DNA of 64,000 nucleotides from Tumebacillus amylolyticus (lineage in GTDB: Bacteria > Bacillota > Bacilli > Tumebacillales > Tumebacillaceae), in the NCBI RefSeq assembly GCF_016722965.1, contig NZ_JAEQNB010000007.1:62001-126000 (forward strand). The letters run 5' to 3'. The stretch's first letter is position 1, and each line of letters starts with the position of its first letter. The position numbers and the translations under genes were made by a program. Shown in pieces: positions 43,305 through 51,869 of this stretch. The notes under the pieces were generated by a model. That model saw nothing but the letters and a program-made list of their open reading frames with translations. It searched no databases and was not told the origin of the DNA.

Positions 43305-45368
43305 ATGAATCTAGACCTTTCCACAACGCCAATCAGCGTTTTGCCCGGTGTCGGCCCGCAACGGCTGAAAACCTTGGCGCTGCTTGGCATCGAGACGGTA
43401 CACGATCTGTTGGAGTACTACCCGTTCCGCTACGAAGACCGCAATGCGCAACCGGGTCGGGAATTGGCTGATGGTACGCGCGTGACGGTGCGCGTAACGG
43501 TGGACGGCATGGCGGGGGTCAAGTACAAGGGCCGCCGCAACTCCACAACGATTGTGCCTGTGGTTACAGAGGACTACAAGAGACTCCATGCCGTCTGGTT
43601 CAACCAACCTTATCTCAAGGACCAACTCATACCCGGTCGGAAGTTGACAGTCACCGGCAAGTACGATGAGCGCCGTCGAAGTATCGCCGTGGCGACGCAC
43701 GACTTTGTGATCGCAGGGGAGACGGTACACAGCGACCGCATCGTCCCTGTCTACAACGTCAAAGCGGACATTACCCCGAAGATGCTGCGCAACTTGCTGT
43801 CTTCCGCTGTCAAAAAATACGGCGATGACGTGCCGGAGCGATTGCCGCAAGGAATCCGTCAGCGCTACAAACTGATCGACCGGCGCCACGCGATGAAGGA
43901 AATTCACTTTCCCACCAACGGCGACGGCTTGCATCAAGCACGGAGACGTTTGATCTTCGAGGAGTTTTTTCTGTTCCAACTCAAGCTCCAAGCCTTTCGT
44001 TGGTTGCACCGACATGAACAACCGGGGGTCGCACACGGCGTTCCGGATGACATCTTGGAGCAATTCTGTAAGCGGTTACCATTTGCGATGACGGGGGCTC
44101 AACGGCGCGTGGCGGAAGAAGTCGTTCGCGACATGACCCAGCGTGTGCCGATGAACCGCCTCATCCAAGGGGACGTCGGCTCCGGCAAGACCGTTCTAGC
44201 GTTTTTGGCGCTCTACCTCGCTGTTGCGTCGGGTCATCAAGGTGCGATCATGGTGCCGACTGAGATTCTCGCGGAACAGCATTTCCGCGCAGCTACGGAA
44301 CTGTTGGAACCCCTTGGATGCAGAATTGGGATGCTGATCGGCTCACAAAAGGACCGTGAACGTCGCGAGGCGCTTGCCAAATTGGCCAGTGGGGAGATCA
44401 ACGTCGTGATCGGGACGCATGCCTTGCTGGAAGAGGGCGTGCAGTTCCAATCGCTCTCCGTGGTCGTCACAGACGAACAACACCGCTTCGGTGTGGAGCA
44501 ACGCTCCATTTTTCGGCAAAAAGGACATGCGCCCGATGTCTTGTTCATGTCGGCGACTCCGATCCCGCGCACGCTTGCGATGTCGGTGTTTGGCGACCTC
44601 GACGTTTCGATTGTCGACGAACTTCCGGCCGGACGCCAACCGATTCAGACCTTCTGGGTCACGCCGGACAAAGAAGAGCGCGCACTGCGTTTTGTCCGCA
44701 ACGAGTTGGTCAAAGGCAGACAGGCCTACATCGTCACACCGCTTGTGGAAGAGTCGGAGAAAGTCGAGGGTGTCGTAAACGCCACCGACCTCTACCTGAT
44801 GCTCAAGGAGTGGTTTGCCGGGTACGAAGTAGGACTGCTGCACGGCAAGATGCGCCCGGCGGAGAAGGAAGAAGTCATGCGCAAGTTCACCAACAACGAG
44901 ATTCAATTGCTCGTCTCCACCACCGTCATCGAGGTCGGCGTGAACGTGCCGAACGCAACGGCGATGATGGTCTACAACGCCGAGCGGTTCGGTCTTGCCC
45001 AGCTTCACCAGTTGCGCGGACGCGTTGGACGGGGGGAGCACGCCTCGTCTTGCATCCTCATGTCGAAGCCTGACAGTGAGGCGGGGCAAGAGCGGATGAA
45101 AGCGATGGTGGCCACACAAGACGGTTTCGTGTTGGCGGAGAAGGACTTGCATTTGCGCGGGCCCGGTGAGTTTTTCGGCGTTCGTCAGAGCGGCATCCCG
45201 GAATTCAAGATCGGCGACCTGTTGCAAGATGCCAAGATCATGGCCGTCGCCCGCCAAGAAGTGCAGACGTTGATCGCAACGCCTGACTTCTGGACGTTGC
45301 CGAGCTACCAGCCGCTCGTCGAGTTTTTGAAGTCGGAAAAAGTTCTGTTGCAACGGGCGGGAGACTAA
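43305..45368 (+). CDS. recG: ATP-dependent DNA helicase RecG
   Basis: The 687-residue helicase regresses stalled forks and processes recombination intermediates. It has the wedge domain (VLPGVGPQRLKTLALLGIET), Walker A (GDVGSGKTVLA), the DEQH box (VVTDEQHRFGVEQR), SATPIPRTL and the C-terminal QLRGRVGRGEH motif. The ATG at 43305 gives the usual length, though its ribosome site is weak; a GTG lies 6 bases upstream. It follows sdaAA by 13 bases. Confidence 0.95.
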   Translation: MNLDLSTTPISVLPGVGPQRLKTLALLGIETVHDLLEYYPFRYEDRNAQPGRELADGTRVTVRVTVDGMAGVKYKGRRNSTTIVPVVTEDYKRLHAVWFNQPYLKDQLIPGRKLTVTGKYDERRRSIAVATHDFVIAGETVHSDRIVPVYNVKADITPKMLRNLLSSAVKKYGDDVPERLPQGIRQRYKLIDRRHAMKEIHFPTNGDGLHQARRRLIFEEFFLFQLKLQAFRWLHRHEQPGVAHGVPDDILEQFCKRLPFAMTGAQRRVAEEVVRDMTQRVPMNRLIQGDVGSGKTVLAFLALYLAVASGHQGAIMVPTEILAEQHFRAATELLEPLGCRIGMLIGSQKDRERREALAKLASGEINVVIGTHALLEEGVQFQSLSVVVTDEQHRFGVEQRSIFRQKGHAPDVLFMSATPIPRTLAMSVFGDLDVSIVDELPAGRQPIQTFWVTPDKEERALRFVRNELVKGRQAYIVTPLVEESEKVEGVVNATDLYLMLKEWFAGYEVGLLHGKMRPAEKEEVMRKFTNNEIQLLVSTTVIEVGVNVPNATAMMVYNAERFGLAQLHQLRGRVGRGEHASSCILMSKPDSEAGQERMKAMVATQDGFVLAEKDLHLRGPGEFFGVRQSGIPEFKIGDLLQDAKIMAVARQEVQTLIATPDFWTLPSYQPLVEFLKSEKVLLQRAGD

Positions 45369-45390
45369 GAACGGCAACGAATAAGCAAAT

Positions 45391-45427
45391 AGGACGGTCC
45401 CTTTAGAGGATCGTCCTTCTTTTTTTA
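45391..45427 (+). terminator. Intrinsic terminator after recG
   Basis: The stem AGGACGgTCC / GGAtCGTCCT with one G-U pair is followed by a T-rich tract. Confidence 0.85.
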
Positions 45428-45518
45428 TGAAATTTTTGAGCTAGATCTTACAAAAAGAGGCAGTTTGATTTATAGTGTATTTATGGAAAATACGTTGAGG
45501 AAAGGACAGGGTGCGCCG

Positions 45519-45740
45519 ATGAACGGTATTGCTGGACAGATCGAGAGCTTACGACAACAACTCCTCGAAATGGTTGACTCCTGCAGCGGAGATTTTTTGC
45601 ACCCACATGTCCTGCGTGTTTCTCAAGAGTTGGACGAATTGATCGTGCAATTTCAACGGCTGCAAGTGCTGGAGCACAAGAGCCGTCGTGAATTGTCTAT
45701 TTACGATGCTTGTCTTTCGGAGGCATCAGGATCTGGATGA
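45519..45740 (+). CDS. Spo0E-like aspartyl-phosphate phosphatase
   Basis: The 73-residue protein is two helices with the Spo0E signature SQELDELIVQFQ and a preceding IESLRQQLLEMVDSC helix. The family dephosphorylates Spo0A-P and so delays sporulation. The ATG at 45519 is preferred over one at 45483 because AGGAAAGGA lies upstream of it. Its 3' end overlaps the end of a convergent small gene by 44 bases. Confidence 0.85.
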   Translation: MNGIAGQIESLRQQLLEMVDSCSGDFLHPHVLRVSQELDELIVQFQRLQVLEHKSRRELSIYDACLSEASGSG

Positions 45741-45819
45741 AGAATTGAAACAGCACGATGGCGATGAAGATCAACGAAGCAAAAATCGCCACTTCCGTCT
45801 CTGTGAATTTAAATTCCAT
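45697..45819 (-). CDS. Very small membrane protein
   Basis: A 40-residue peptide opens MEFKFTETEVAIFASLIF, continues as a single hydrophobic helix and ends in a charged KDKHRK. GGGGGG lies 8 bases before the ATG. I do not recognise a family. It follows a 94-residue gene on the same strand by 20 bases, so the two form a short operon. Its last 44 bases overlap the end of the Spo0E-like gene in antisense. Confidence 0.6.
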   Translation of the reverse strand: MEFKFTETEVAIFASLIFIAIVLFQFFIQILMPPKDKHRK

Positions 45820-45839
45820 GGTCGATCCCCCCGCTTTCT

Positions 45840-46124
45840 CTAAATCTGCGAAATTTCCTGAACGGCCACTTGTACCTTCATCCCCAGATCCCGCTCTTGC
45901 TGGGATTTGGGAAGAACCCCTTGCGCGGTTACGTACTCGATGTTCTGAAGTTCTTTTTCGATCTGTGTGAGGATTCCCTCCAACCGTTGACCCCACTTTT
46001 GGCTGTCCGTTGGCCCCGCGAGCAGGGCGTTTTTGACCCCTTCGAGCTCGCCGAGCGAATACGTGATCTCGTCGGTCGACTGCTGAATGGCCATCAGCTG
46101 TAACTGGGCGCTCATGTTGGACAT
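45840..46124 (-). CDS. Small helical protein of unknown function
   Basis: The 94-residue protein is predicted to be mostly helical, with a likely coiled-coil stretch (DEITYSLGELEGVKNALL and RLEGILTQIEKELQNIEYV). There is no signal peptide, membrane helix or known motif, and I do not recognise it. GAGGAG lies 13 bases upstream of the ATG. It is divergent from the polysaccharide deacetylase and first in a two-gene operon. Confidence 0.55.
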   Translation of the reverse strand: MSNMSAQLQLMAIQQSTDEITYSLGELEGVKNALLAGPTDSQKWGQRLEGILTQIEKELQNIEYVTAQGVLPKSQQERDLGMKVQVAVQEISQI

Positions 46125-46250
46125 GGCAGGCTCACGCTCCTCTACGTGTAGGATGTGTGAAGAATTGCTCTTACATGCTGGTTCATTCTTGCCAAAGTGA
46201 CAAGGTCATGGTACATTCGGACACGAGATGAAACAGGAAGGAAGACATCT

Positions 46251-47051
46251 GTGCGAATGAAATTTGTTTCTCCAAGTCCCCGCGCGGTCGGCTCTTTGCT
46301 CGTGCTTTTTGCTGTCCTTTTGGTCGTTGTCTATTCGGTTGCGTATGTGCGGACTCATTCCCGGCCGGTCACGACGGTTCCGGCGTATACGGCCTTAGAG
46401 AAGGTCCCTATTTTGATGTATCATTCGATTTCGAAACCGGGTCAAGGGTTGAGCGTTTCACCCAAGGACTTTGATGCCCAGATCGAATGGCTTGTTGACA
46501 ACGGGTATACCCCGATCACGCTCGGTCAACTGAAGCGTTATTGGGATGGAGAATTCAATGTGCAAGGCAAGGTGGTTGTCATCACGTTTGACGACGGGTA
46601 TTTGGACAACTACACCGATGCGTATCCGATCTTATTAAAATATCATGCGCCCGCCACGATCTTTGTGATCACCGATTCGATCAAGCGGGACAATCATATG
46701 AAGTGGAGCCAAATGCAAGAAATGCACAAACACGGCATTGAATTTGGTTCGCACATGGTCTACCACTCTAATTTCCTCCACACTTCACACGATCAAATTG
46801 CGTGGGAGCTCAAGATGAGCAAGAAGGACTTGGAAGCGGGCTTGAACTCGCCGGTGACGACTTTTTGTTACCCAGGCGGCGGTTTGATTCCGGAAGCTTC
46901 AGATCTCGTGCGGGAAGCGGGGTACACGATGGCGGTGACCACCCGAGACACGTTGGCCGATCGAAGCGAGGATCACCTGTTGCTTTCGCGCGTGCGCGTC
47001 GTCGGAGGCGAATCGCTTCAAGAATTCGCTTCGAAATTGCAAACCCCGTAA
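46251..47051 (+). CDS. Membrane-anchored polysaccharide deacetylase
   Basis: The 266-residue protein has an N-terminal membrane anchor (about residues 11-33) and an extracytoplasmic NodB domain: metal-binding TFDDGYLDNY (about D111-D112), SHMVYHSNFLH for the two His ligands, and FCYPGGG. The family removes acetyl groups from peptidoglycan or poly-N-acetylglucosamine. The opening PILMYHSIS is of the PgaB/IcaB type. GTG at 46251 is nine bases from AGGAAGG. Two tandem terminators follow. Confidence 0.88.
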   Translation: MRMKFVSPSPRAVGSLLVLFAVLLVVVYSVAYVRTHSRPVTTVPAYTALEKVPILMYHSISKPGQGLSVSPKDFDAQIEWLVDNGYTPITLGQLKRYWDGEFNVQGKVVVITFDDGYLDNYTDAYPILLKYHAPATIFVITDSIKRDNHMKWSQMQEMHKHGIEFGSHMVYHSNFLHTSHDQIAWELKMSKKDLEAGLNSPVTTFCYPGGGLIPEASDLVREAGYTMAVTTRDTLADRSEDHLLLSRVRVVGGESLQEFASKLQTP

Positions 47052-47057
47052 TTCGAT

Positions 47058-47097
47058 AAAAAACCCGTGCCAGCGAGTGCCGCTGCACGGGTTTTTT
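47058..47097 (+). terminator. Intrinsic terminator after the deacetylase gene (first of two)
   Basis: The stem AAAACCCGTGC / GCACGGGTTTT has a 14-base loop and six T. Confidence 0.88.
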
Positions 47098-47109
47098 GCA
47101 TGACAAATC

Positions 47110-47141
47110 AAAAACCCGCGTCCGGGTATACGCGGGTTTTT
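47110..47141 (+). terminator. Second tandem intrinsic terminator
   Basis: The stem AAAAACCCGCGT / ACGCGGGTTTTT with an 8-base loop begins 13 bases after the first terminator. Confidence 0.88.
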
Positions 47142-47194
47142 GCCTACCGTTTGCACGATAGGAACTGGGAGAGGAGAAACCGGAGGAAGAGCTT

Positions 47195-47347
47195 ATGGGG
47201 AAACCTAAGTCTTCTCCGCGGTTGCCTGCAACAGCTCACGCCGTTGCTACTACCTATCTTGGACACGGGACGGGATGCTTATACACGGGAGCGATGAAAA
47301 ATTTTCTTCGATTGGCCGAAGTTGGAGCCATTCGCGTTCTATGGTAA
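47195..47347 (+). CDS. Possible 50-residue small protein upstream of rsmD
   Basis: An ATG at 47195 has GGAGGAAGAG before it and opens a frame of 50 codons to a TAA at 47345. The peptide starts MGKPKSSPRLPATAHAV, contains LGHGTGCLYTG, and shows no helix pattern or family I know. The ribosome site is good and the frame lies between terminators and rsmD, in otherwise gene-free DNA. It could be a real small gene or a chance frame. Confidence 0.3.
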   Translation: MGKPKSSPRLPATAHAVATTYLGHGTGCLYTGAMKNFLRLAEVGAIRVLW

Positions 47348-47372
47348 AGTAAGGACGAGGAGTTGAAACAAC

Positions 47373-47954
47373 ATGCGTGTGATCTCAGGAGAGTTTCGTG
47401 GCAGACGACTGGCCGCCGTACCGGGTCAGAATACGCGCCCGACGACCGATAAAGTCAAGGAATCCATGTTTAACATCATCGGCCCGTACTTCGAGGGTGG
47501 CACGGCGTTGGACTTGTTCGCCGGAACGGGAGGATTGGGACTGGAAGCTCTGTCCCGTGGCATTGAGAAGGCGGTGTTCGTCGACGCGGACATCAAAGCA
47601 TTCTCCGTGGTTCGCGAGAACGTGCGGACGCTCGGATTGAGCCAAGCCCGTGCCGAGGTCTACAAAAACGACGCCCGCCGTGCTCTCGATGCGCTGGCCG
47701 CACGCGGGATGAAGTTTGATCTGGTCTTTTTGGACCCTCCTTATAAATTGACCGGACTCTATGAGGAATTGATCTTGAAAATGCAAGAGCACAACCTCTT
47801 GGAGCCGCGCGCGTATGTGATTGCCGAACATGCGGCGGACGTGCAGTTGCCGGATTCGTACGGGAACTTGGTCCGCTGGCGGCACGTGACATACGGAGAG
47901 ATCGGGATCAGTTTTTATGAACTGGAAGCAGAAGGAGATGCAGAACTAGGATGA
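47373..47954 (+). CDS. rsmD: 16S rRNA (guanine-966-N2)-methyltransferase RsmD
   Basis: The 193-residue methyltransferase has MRVISGEFRGRRLAAVPG, the SAM loop DLFAGTGGLGLEALSRG and the catalytic DPPY (FLDPPYKL). It methylates G966 of 16S rRNA. GAGGAG precedes the ATG. Its stop overlaps the coaD start by 4 bases (ATGA), the usual rsmD-coaD pair. Confidence 0.95.
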   Translation: MRVISGEFRGRRLAAVPGQNTRPTTDKVKESMFNIIGPYFEGGTALDLFAGTGGLGLEALSRGIEKAVFVDADIKAFSVVRENVRTLGLSQARAEVYKNDARRALDALAARGMKFDLVFLDPPYKLTGLYEELILKMQEHNLLEPRAYVIAEHAADVQLPDSYGNLVRWRHVTYGEIGISFYELEAEGDAELG

Positions 47955-48427
47955 GGATCGCAATTTATCCGGGCTCGTTTGACCCGTTGACGCTTGGGCA
48001 TTTGGACATTGTCGAGCGCAGTTCGAAAATTTTTGACAAGTTGATCGTGGCGGTCATGGTCAACCCGCACAAGAATCCGCTTTTTACAGAAGATGAGCGC
48101 AAGGAATTGATCCGCGAAGCTGTCAAGCATCTGCCGAACGTGGAAGTGGATTCGTCCCCTTTGCTGCTCGTCAACTATGCACAGCGCATGGGTGCGAGCG
48201 CGATCATCAAAGGGTTGCGCTTTGTCTCGGACTTTGAAACGGAGTTGCAGATGGCGGCACTCAACCGTCAGATGTACGAGACGGCCGAGACGCTGTTCAT
48301 GCCGACGTCGCAGAAGCATTCGTTCTTGAGTTCGAGCATCGTGAAGGAAATCGCGCGCCACGGGGGCCCGGTTACCGAACTCGTCCCGGCACACGTGGAG
48401 AAGGCGATGCGGGCAAAGTTTGAATAG
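47951..48427 (+). CDS. coaD: Phosphopantetheine adenylyltransferase
   Basis: The 158-residue enzyme makes dephospho-CoA from phosphopantetheine and ATP. It has the nucleotidyltransferase motif GSFDPLTLGH, IIKGLRFVSDFETELQMA and the C-terminal SSSIVKEIARHGG. Length is standard. It completes, with coaBC elsewhere in the window, two steps of the CoA pathway. Confidence 0.96.
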   Translation: MRIAIYPGSFDPLTLGHLDIVERSSKIFDKLIVAVMVNPHKNPLFTEDERKELIREAVKHLPNVEVDSSPLLLVNYAQRMGASAIIKGLRFVSDFETELQMAALNRQMYETAETLFMPTSQKHSFLSSSIVKEIARHGGPVTELVPAHVEKAMRAKFE

Positions 48428-48476
48428 AGACTTCGAAGTTTTGTAAGGAGATCGTTGCACAAGGAGGGGAGAGCCT

Positions 48477-49283
48477 GTGCGGACACCAAGAATCGGGTTG
48501 GCACTGGGCGCCGGGGGCGCAAGAGGCTTTGCGCATGTGGGCGTTTTGCAGGTTTTGGAGAAGATGGGCATCCAGATCGACTCTATCGCCGGGAGTTCCA
48601 TGGGATCGATGGTCGGTGCTTTCTATTGCAACGGGATGGACACCAAGTATCTTGAACAGCTCGCCATCAACCTGAAACGCCGCCATTGGATTGATTTTAC
48701 CGTGCCGAAGATGGGCTTTGTCAACGGCACGCGGATCATGGAGATGGTGAAGTTTTTGACCAAAGGGCAGAACATCGAAGACCTCAAAGTGCCGCTGGCG
48801 ATCGTCGCCACCGACGTGGAGAAAGGCGAGCGAGTGGTATTTCGCGAGGGGCCGATCGACCAAGCGGTGCGGGCGAGCATCTCCATTCCGGGCATCTTCA
48901 TCCCGCATCGGTACCAAGGGCGGCTGTTGATCGACGGCGGTGTGATCGACCGTGTGCCGATTCATGTGGCTCGGGAGATGGGGTCGGACATCGTGATCGC
49001 GGTGGACGTCGGGTTGTTCGACCGGGAGACGCAGGTGAAGAGTATTTTTGACGTGATCTTTCAGTCGATTGAGATCATGGAGCGTGAAATTCTGCGCTCG
49101 CGGATGCTTGACGCCGACGTGGTGATTCGCCCGGATGTCGGACACATTTCTTCGACTGCCTTTACGCAGATTGATGAAGCGGTGAAACTCGGTCGTGATG
49201 CGACGGAGCGAGTGGCCGAGTTGATTCGCAGCACCATAGATGACTGGAAGGGAGGGGCCTATTCTGATGTCACAACCTCATGA
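48477..49283 (+). CDS. Patatin-like phospholipase family protein
   Basis: The 268-residue protein has the patatin layout: oxyanion loop GAGGARGFAHVGVLQ, nucleophile elbow GSSMG (Ser in the GxSxG box), and the catalytic Asp in LLIDGGVIDRVP. It would hydrolyse acyl esters of lipids; substrate unknown. It matches B. subtilis YlbK in place and size. GTG at 48477 has AGGAGGGG upstream. It overlaps the next gene by 17 bases. Confidence 0.9.
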   Translation: MRTPRIGLALGAGGARGFAHVGVLQVLEKMGIQIDSIAGSSMGSMVGAFYCNGMDTKYLEQLAINLKRRHWIDFTVPKMGFVNGTRIMEMVKFLTKGQNIEDLKVPLAIVATDVEKGERVVFREGPIDQAVRASISIPGIFIPHRYQGRLLIDGGVIDRVPIHVAREMGSDIVIAVDVGLFDRETQVKSIFDVIFQSIEIMEREILRSRMLDADVVIRPDVGHISSTAFTQIDEAVKLGRDATERVAELIRSTIDDWKGGAYSDVTTS

Positions 49284-50352
49284 CGACAAGCCCCGCCGCT
49301 ATTGGACCCGCAAAAATATCACAGGCGCGCTGATCACGGTCGTGGTCGCCGCGTCTTTCCTCATCCCGACGCCGTACTACTTGAACCAGCCGGGCACCGC
49401 CGAGGTGCTGGCTCCGAAAGTTACGGTACAGGGCGGGGCCAAGGATGAGAAGGGGAACCTCATGTTGACGACGGTCCTCTCCATGCAAGCGACGAACATC
49501 TATTATCTTGCTTACGGATATATCTGGCCGAACACGGAGATCAAAAAAGAAGAGGACGTGCGCGGCAACATGTCGGACAACGAGTACGACCGACTGTTGA
49601 AGCACATGATGGACTCTTCGCAACAGTGCGCGGTGATCTCCGGGTTCCATGCGGCGGGTCTCGCGGTGGACATCACCTATGACGGGGTGTTTGTCCGAAG
49701 CATCGTGGAGAATTCCAAAGCGGCAGGTTTCTTGCAAGTCGGGGACGTGATCACGGAAGTCGACGGGCATGCTGTCGTGAAGTCGGATGACTTGATCAAG
49801 TACATCAACACGTCGAAAAAACCGGGCGATGTGGTGAATGTGAAATTCACCCGCTTCAAAGATGACAAGCAAGAACAAAAGGAAGCGAACATTCCCCTGA
49901 TGGACTTGACCGACCCCAAGGACCCGAATGCGCAGAAACGCGTGGGGTTCGGGGTGTACCCGGAGAACGAAATGAAGATCAAACCGCCGCAGGACGTGCA
50001 GATTCATGCCGAAGACATCGGCGGGCCGTCGGCGGGGTTGATGTTCTCGTTGGAGATTTACAGCCAGTTGACGGAGGGCGACTTGACCAAAGGGTACAAG
50101 ATCGCCGGAACCGGCACGATCGACATCGACGGCCATGTGGGGCAGATCGGTGGGATTCAGCACAAAATCGTCGCGGCGGACAAGGCGGGGGCGGAGATCT
50201 TTTTCGCACCGGCCGATCTCACGTCGGATGACAGCAATACGCAGGTGGCGAAGCAGGAAGCAGAGAAGATCGGGAGCAAGATGAAAATCGTCTCGGTCAA
50301 AACGTTGCAAGACGCCCTCGACTATCTGCACAGTTTGCCGGACAAGAAGTAA
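49267..50352 (+). CDS. SepM-like PDZ/Lon-type membrane serine protease
   Basis: The 361-residue protein has one N-terminal membrane helix (about 20-38), a PDZ domain (about 140-200, with DGVFVRSIVENSKAAGFLQ) and a Lon-type catalytic end with the Ser in EDIGGPSAGLMFSLEI (about S255) and the Lys in GIQHKIVAADKAG (about K300). The family includes YlbL and the pheromone-processing SepM. The catalytic domain lies outside the membrane. GGGAGGGG precedes the ATG. The usual neighbours ylbK and tmcAL are near. Confidence 0.92.
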   Translation: MSQPHDDKPRRYWTRKNITGALITVVVAASFLIPTPYYLNQPGTAEVLAPKVTVQGGAKDEKGNLMLTTVLSMQATNIYYLAYGYIWPNTEIKKEEDVRGNMSDNEYDRLLKHMMDSSQQCAVISGFHAAGLAVDITYDGVFVRSIVENSKAAGFLQVGDVITEVDGHAVVKSDDLIKYINTSKKPGDVVNVKFTRFKDDKQEQKEANIPLMDLTDPKDPNAQKRVGFGVYPENEMKIKPPQDVQIHAEDIGGPSAGLMFSLEIYSQLTEGDLTKGYKIAGTGTIDIDGHVGQIGGIQHKIVAADKAGAEIFFAPADLTSDDSNTQVAKQEAEKIGSKMKIVSVKTLQDALDYLHSLPDKK

Positions 50353-50382
50353 GGAAAAGTCTTACTCGTGAGGGATGACAGC

Positions 50383-51828
50383 ATGAGAATAAACAAGTAC
50401 ATCGCGGAGACGGGATATTGTTCCCGGCGCGAGGTCGACCAACTGATTGCAAAACGGCGGGTCACGATCAACGGCAAGGTGGCGGAGCTTGGCAGTGTGG
50501 TCGGAGAAGATGACGACGTACACATCAACGGGAAGTTGGTGGGTCTGAACAAGCCGGCTCTCGTGTACATTGCGTTGAACAAGCCGGCGGGGATCACCTC
50601 GACGACCGATGCAGACGTTCATGGGAACGTGGTGGATTACATAGGTCACAAGGAGCGGATCTTCCCGATTGGTCGTTTGGACAAGGAGTCGGAAGGTTTG
50701 ATTCTGTTGACAAACGATGGGGACATCGTCAACTTGATTTTGCGCAAGGAAGGCAAGCATGAGAAGGAGTACCTCGTCTCGGTGGACAAGCCGGTTACGC
50801 AGCAATTCCTGCGCCAGATGGCAACCGGCGTACGCATTTTGGGGCAGAAGACGCTCCCGGCAAAAGTTTCGCAGGAAGGGGAGCGGATGTTTCGCATCGT
50901 GCTCACCCAAGGGTTGAACCGTCAGATTCGCCGGATGTGTGAAGCGTTGGGGTACGAGGTGCGCCGTCTGCAGCGCGTGCGGGTGATGAACATTCACTTG
51001 GGCGGCTTGCAGAAGGGGGAGTACCGCAACTTGACGGAAGACGAGTTGCAGGAACTGTTCGCGGCGCTGGACTACCAACCGGAGCGGGAGATTGCCAAGC
51101 AGAAGTCTGCACCGGTACCCAAACCGCCAATCAGCACCAACCCCCGCCGCCAAGGACGCACCCAGCAGTCCGGAAGAGGCAAGGGCAAGGACAAAAGCAA
51201 AGCAAACTACCAAAAACCAGGCACTCCCGAACGCTGGGAACGCCAAAGCGAAGGCGACCGCCCGAACCAAGGGAATCGTCCTCAGCAGGGTGAGGGCTCG
51301 TATCAAGGGAATCGCTCGCAGCAGGGCGATGGTTCTTACAAAGGGAACCGTCCCCAGCAGGGCGAAGGCTCGTATCAAGGGAATCGCTCTCAGCAGGGCG
51401 GTGGTTCTTACAAAGGGAACCGTCCCCAGCAGGGCGAAGGCTCGTATCAAGGGAATCGCTCTCAGCAGGGCGGTGGTTCTTATAAAGGGAACCGTCCTCA
51501 GCAGGGCGAAGGCTCGTATCAAGGGAATCGCTCTCAGCAGGGCGGTGGTTCTTACAAAGGGAACCGTCCTCAGCAGGGCGAAGGCTCGTATCAAGGGAAT
51601 CGCTCGCAGCAGGGCGGTGGTTCTTATAAAGGGAACCGTCCTCAGCAGGGCGAAGGCTCATATCAAGGGAATCGCTCGCAGCAGGGCGGTGGTTCTTATA
51701 AAGGGAACCGTCCCCAGCAAGGCGAAGGCTCGTATCAAGGAAACCGCCCGCAACAGGGCGGTGCTTCTGGTGGCCGGAAGCCGCAGGGTCGTTCCGGGGG
51801 TCCAGCAAAGCCCGGCAAGCGTAGATAA
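50383..51828 (+). CDS. rluF: RluF-type 23S rRNA pseudouridine synthase with repetitive tail
   Basis: The first ~240 residues form a normal RsuA/RluF enzyme: S4 RNA-binding domain (INKYIAETGYCSRREVDQLI), catalytic Asp in IGRLDKESEGLILLTNDGD, and LNRQIRRMCEALGYEV. It would make pseudouridine in 23S rRNA. From about residue 245 an added basic Lys/Arg/Pro linker leads into 14 tandem 12-residue units of the type GNRPQQGEGSYQ / GNRSQQGGGSYK, ending with a Gly/Arg tail. The total is 481 residues against ~240. ATG at 50383 follows AGGGA; a GTG at 50368 is possible. The tail could bind RNA or be disordered. Confidence 0.9.
   Translation: MRINKYIAETGYCSRREVDQLIAKRRVTINGKVAELGSVVGEDDDVHINGKLVGLNKPALVYIALNKPAGITSTTDADVHGNVVDYIGHKERIFPIGRLDKESEGLILLTNDGDIVNLILRKEGKHEKEYLVSVDKPVTQQFLRQMATGVRILGQKTLPAKVSQEGERMFRIVLTQGLNRQIRRMCEALGYEVRRLQRVRVMNIHLGGLQKGEYRNLTEDELQELFAALDYQPEREIAKQKSAPVPKPPISTNPRRQGRTQQSGRGKGKDKSKANYQKPGTPERWERQSEGDRPNQGNRPQQGEGSYQGNRSQQGDGSYKGNRPQQGEGSYQGNRSQQGGGSYKGNRPQQGEGSYQGNRSQQGGGSYKGNRPQQGEGSYQGNRSQQGGGSYKGNRPQQGEGSYQGNRSQQGGGSYKGNRPQQGEGSYQGNRSQQGGGSYKGNRPQQGEGSYQGNRPQQGGASGGRKPQGRSGGPAKPGKRR
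51271..51774 (+). repeat. 36-bp tandem repeats coding the RluF tail
   Basis: Fourteen in-frame 36-bp units (alternating in a 72-bp double unit) encode GNR-P/S-QQG-x-GSY-x. Copies differ mostly at silent positions. The repeats are wholly inside the gene and keep the frame. Confidence 0.95.
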
Positions 51829-51832
51829 AAAA

Positions 51833-51869
51833 AAGCACCTGTGCCACGTATGGCACAGGTGCTCTTTTT
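51833..51869. terminator. Bidirectional terminator between rluF and tmcAL
   Basis: The stem AGCACCTGTGCCA / TGGCACAGGTGCT has a 4-base loop, with A and T runs on the two sides. Confidence 0.92.

Noticed and set aside
50362-51594. 410-codon open frame on the minus strand across rluF
   Set aside because: The low-complexity peptide comes from the antisense of the GNR-QQG repeats; rluF on the plus strand has catalytic motifs.
51271-51774. Regular repeats considered as a CRISPR array
   Set aside because: Repeats are in frame, back to back without unique spacers, and encode a protein tail; there are no cas genes.
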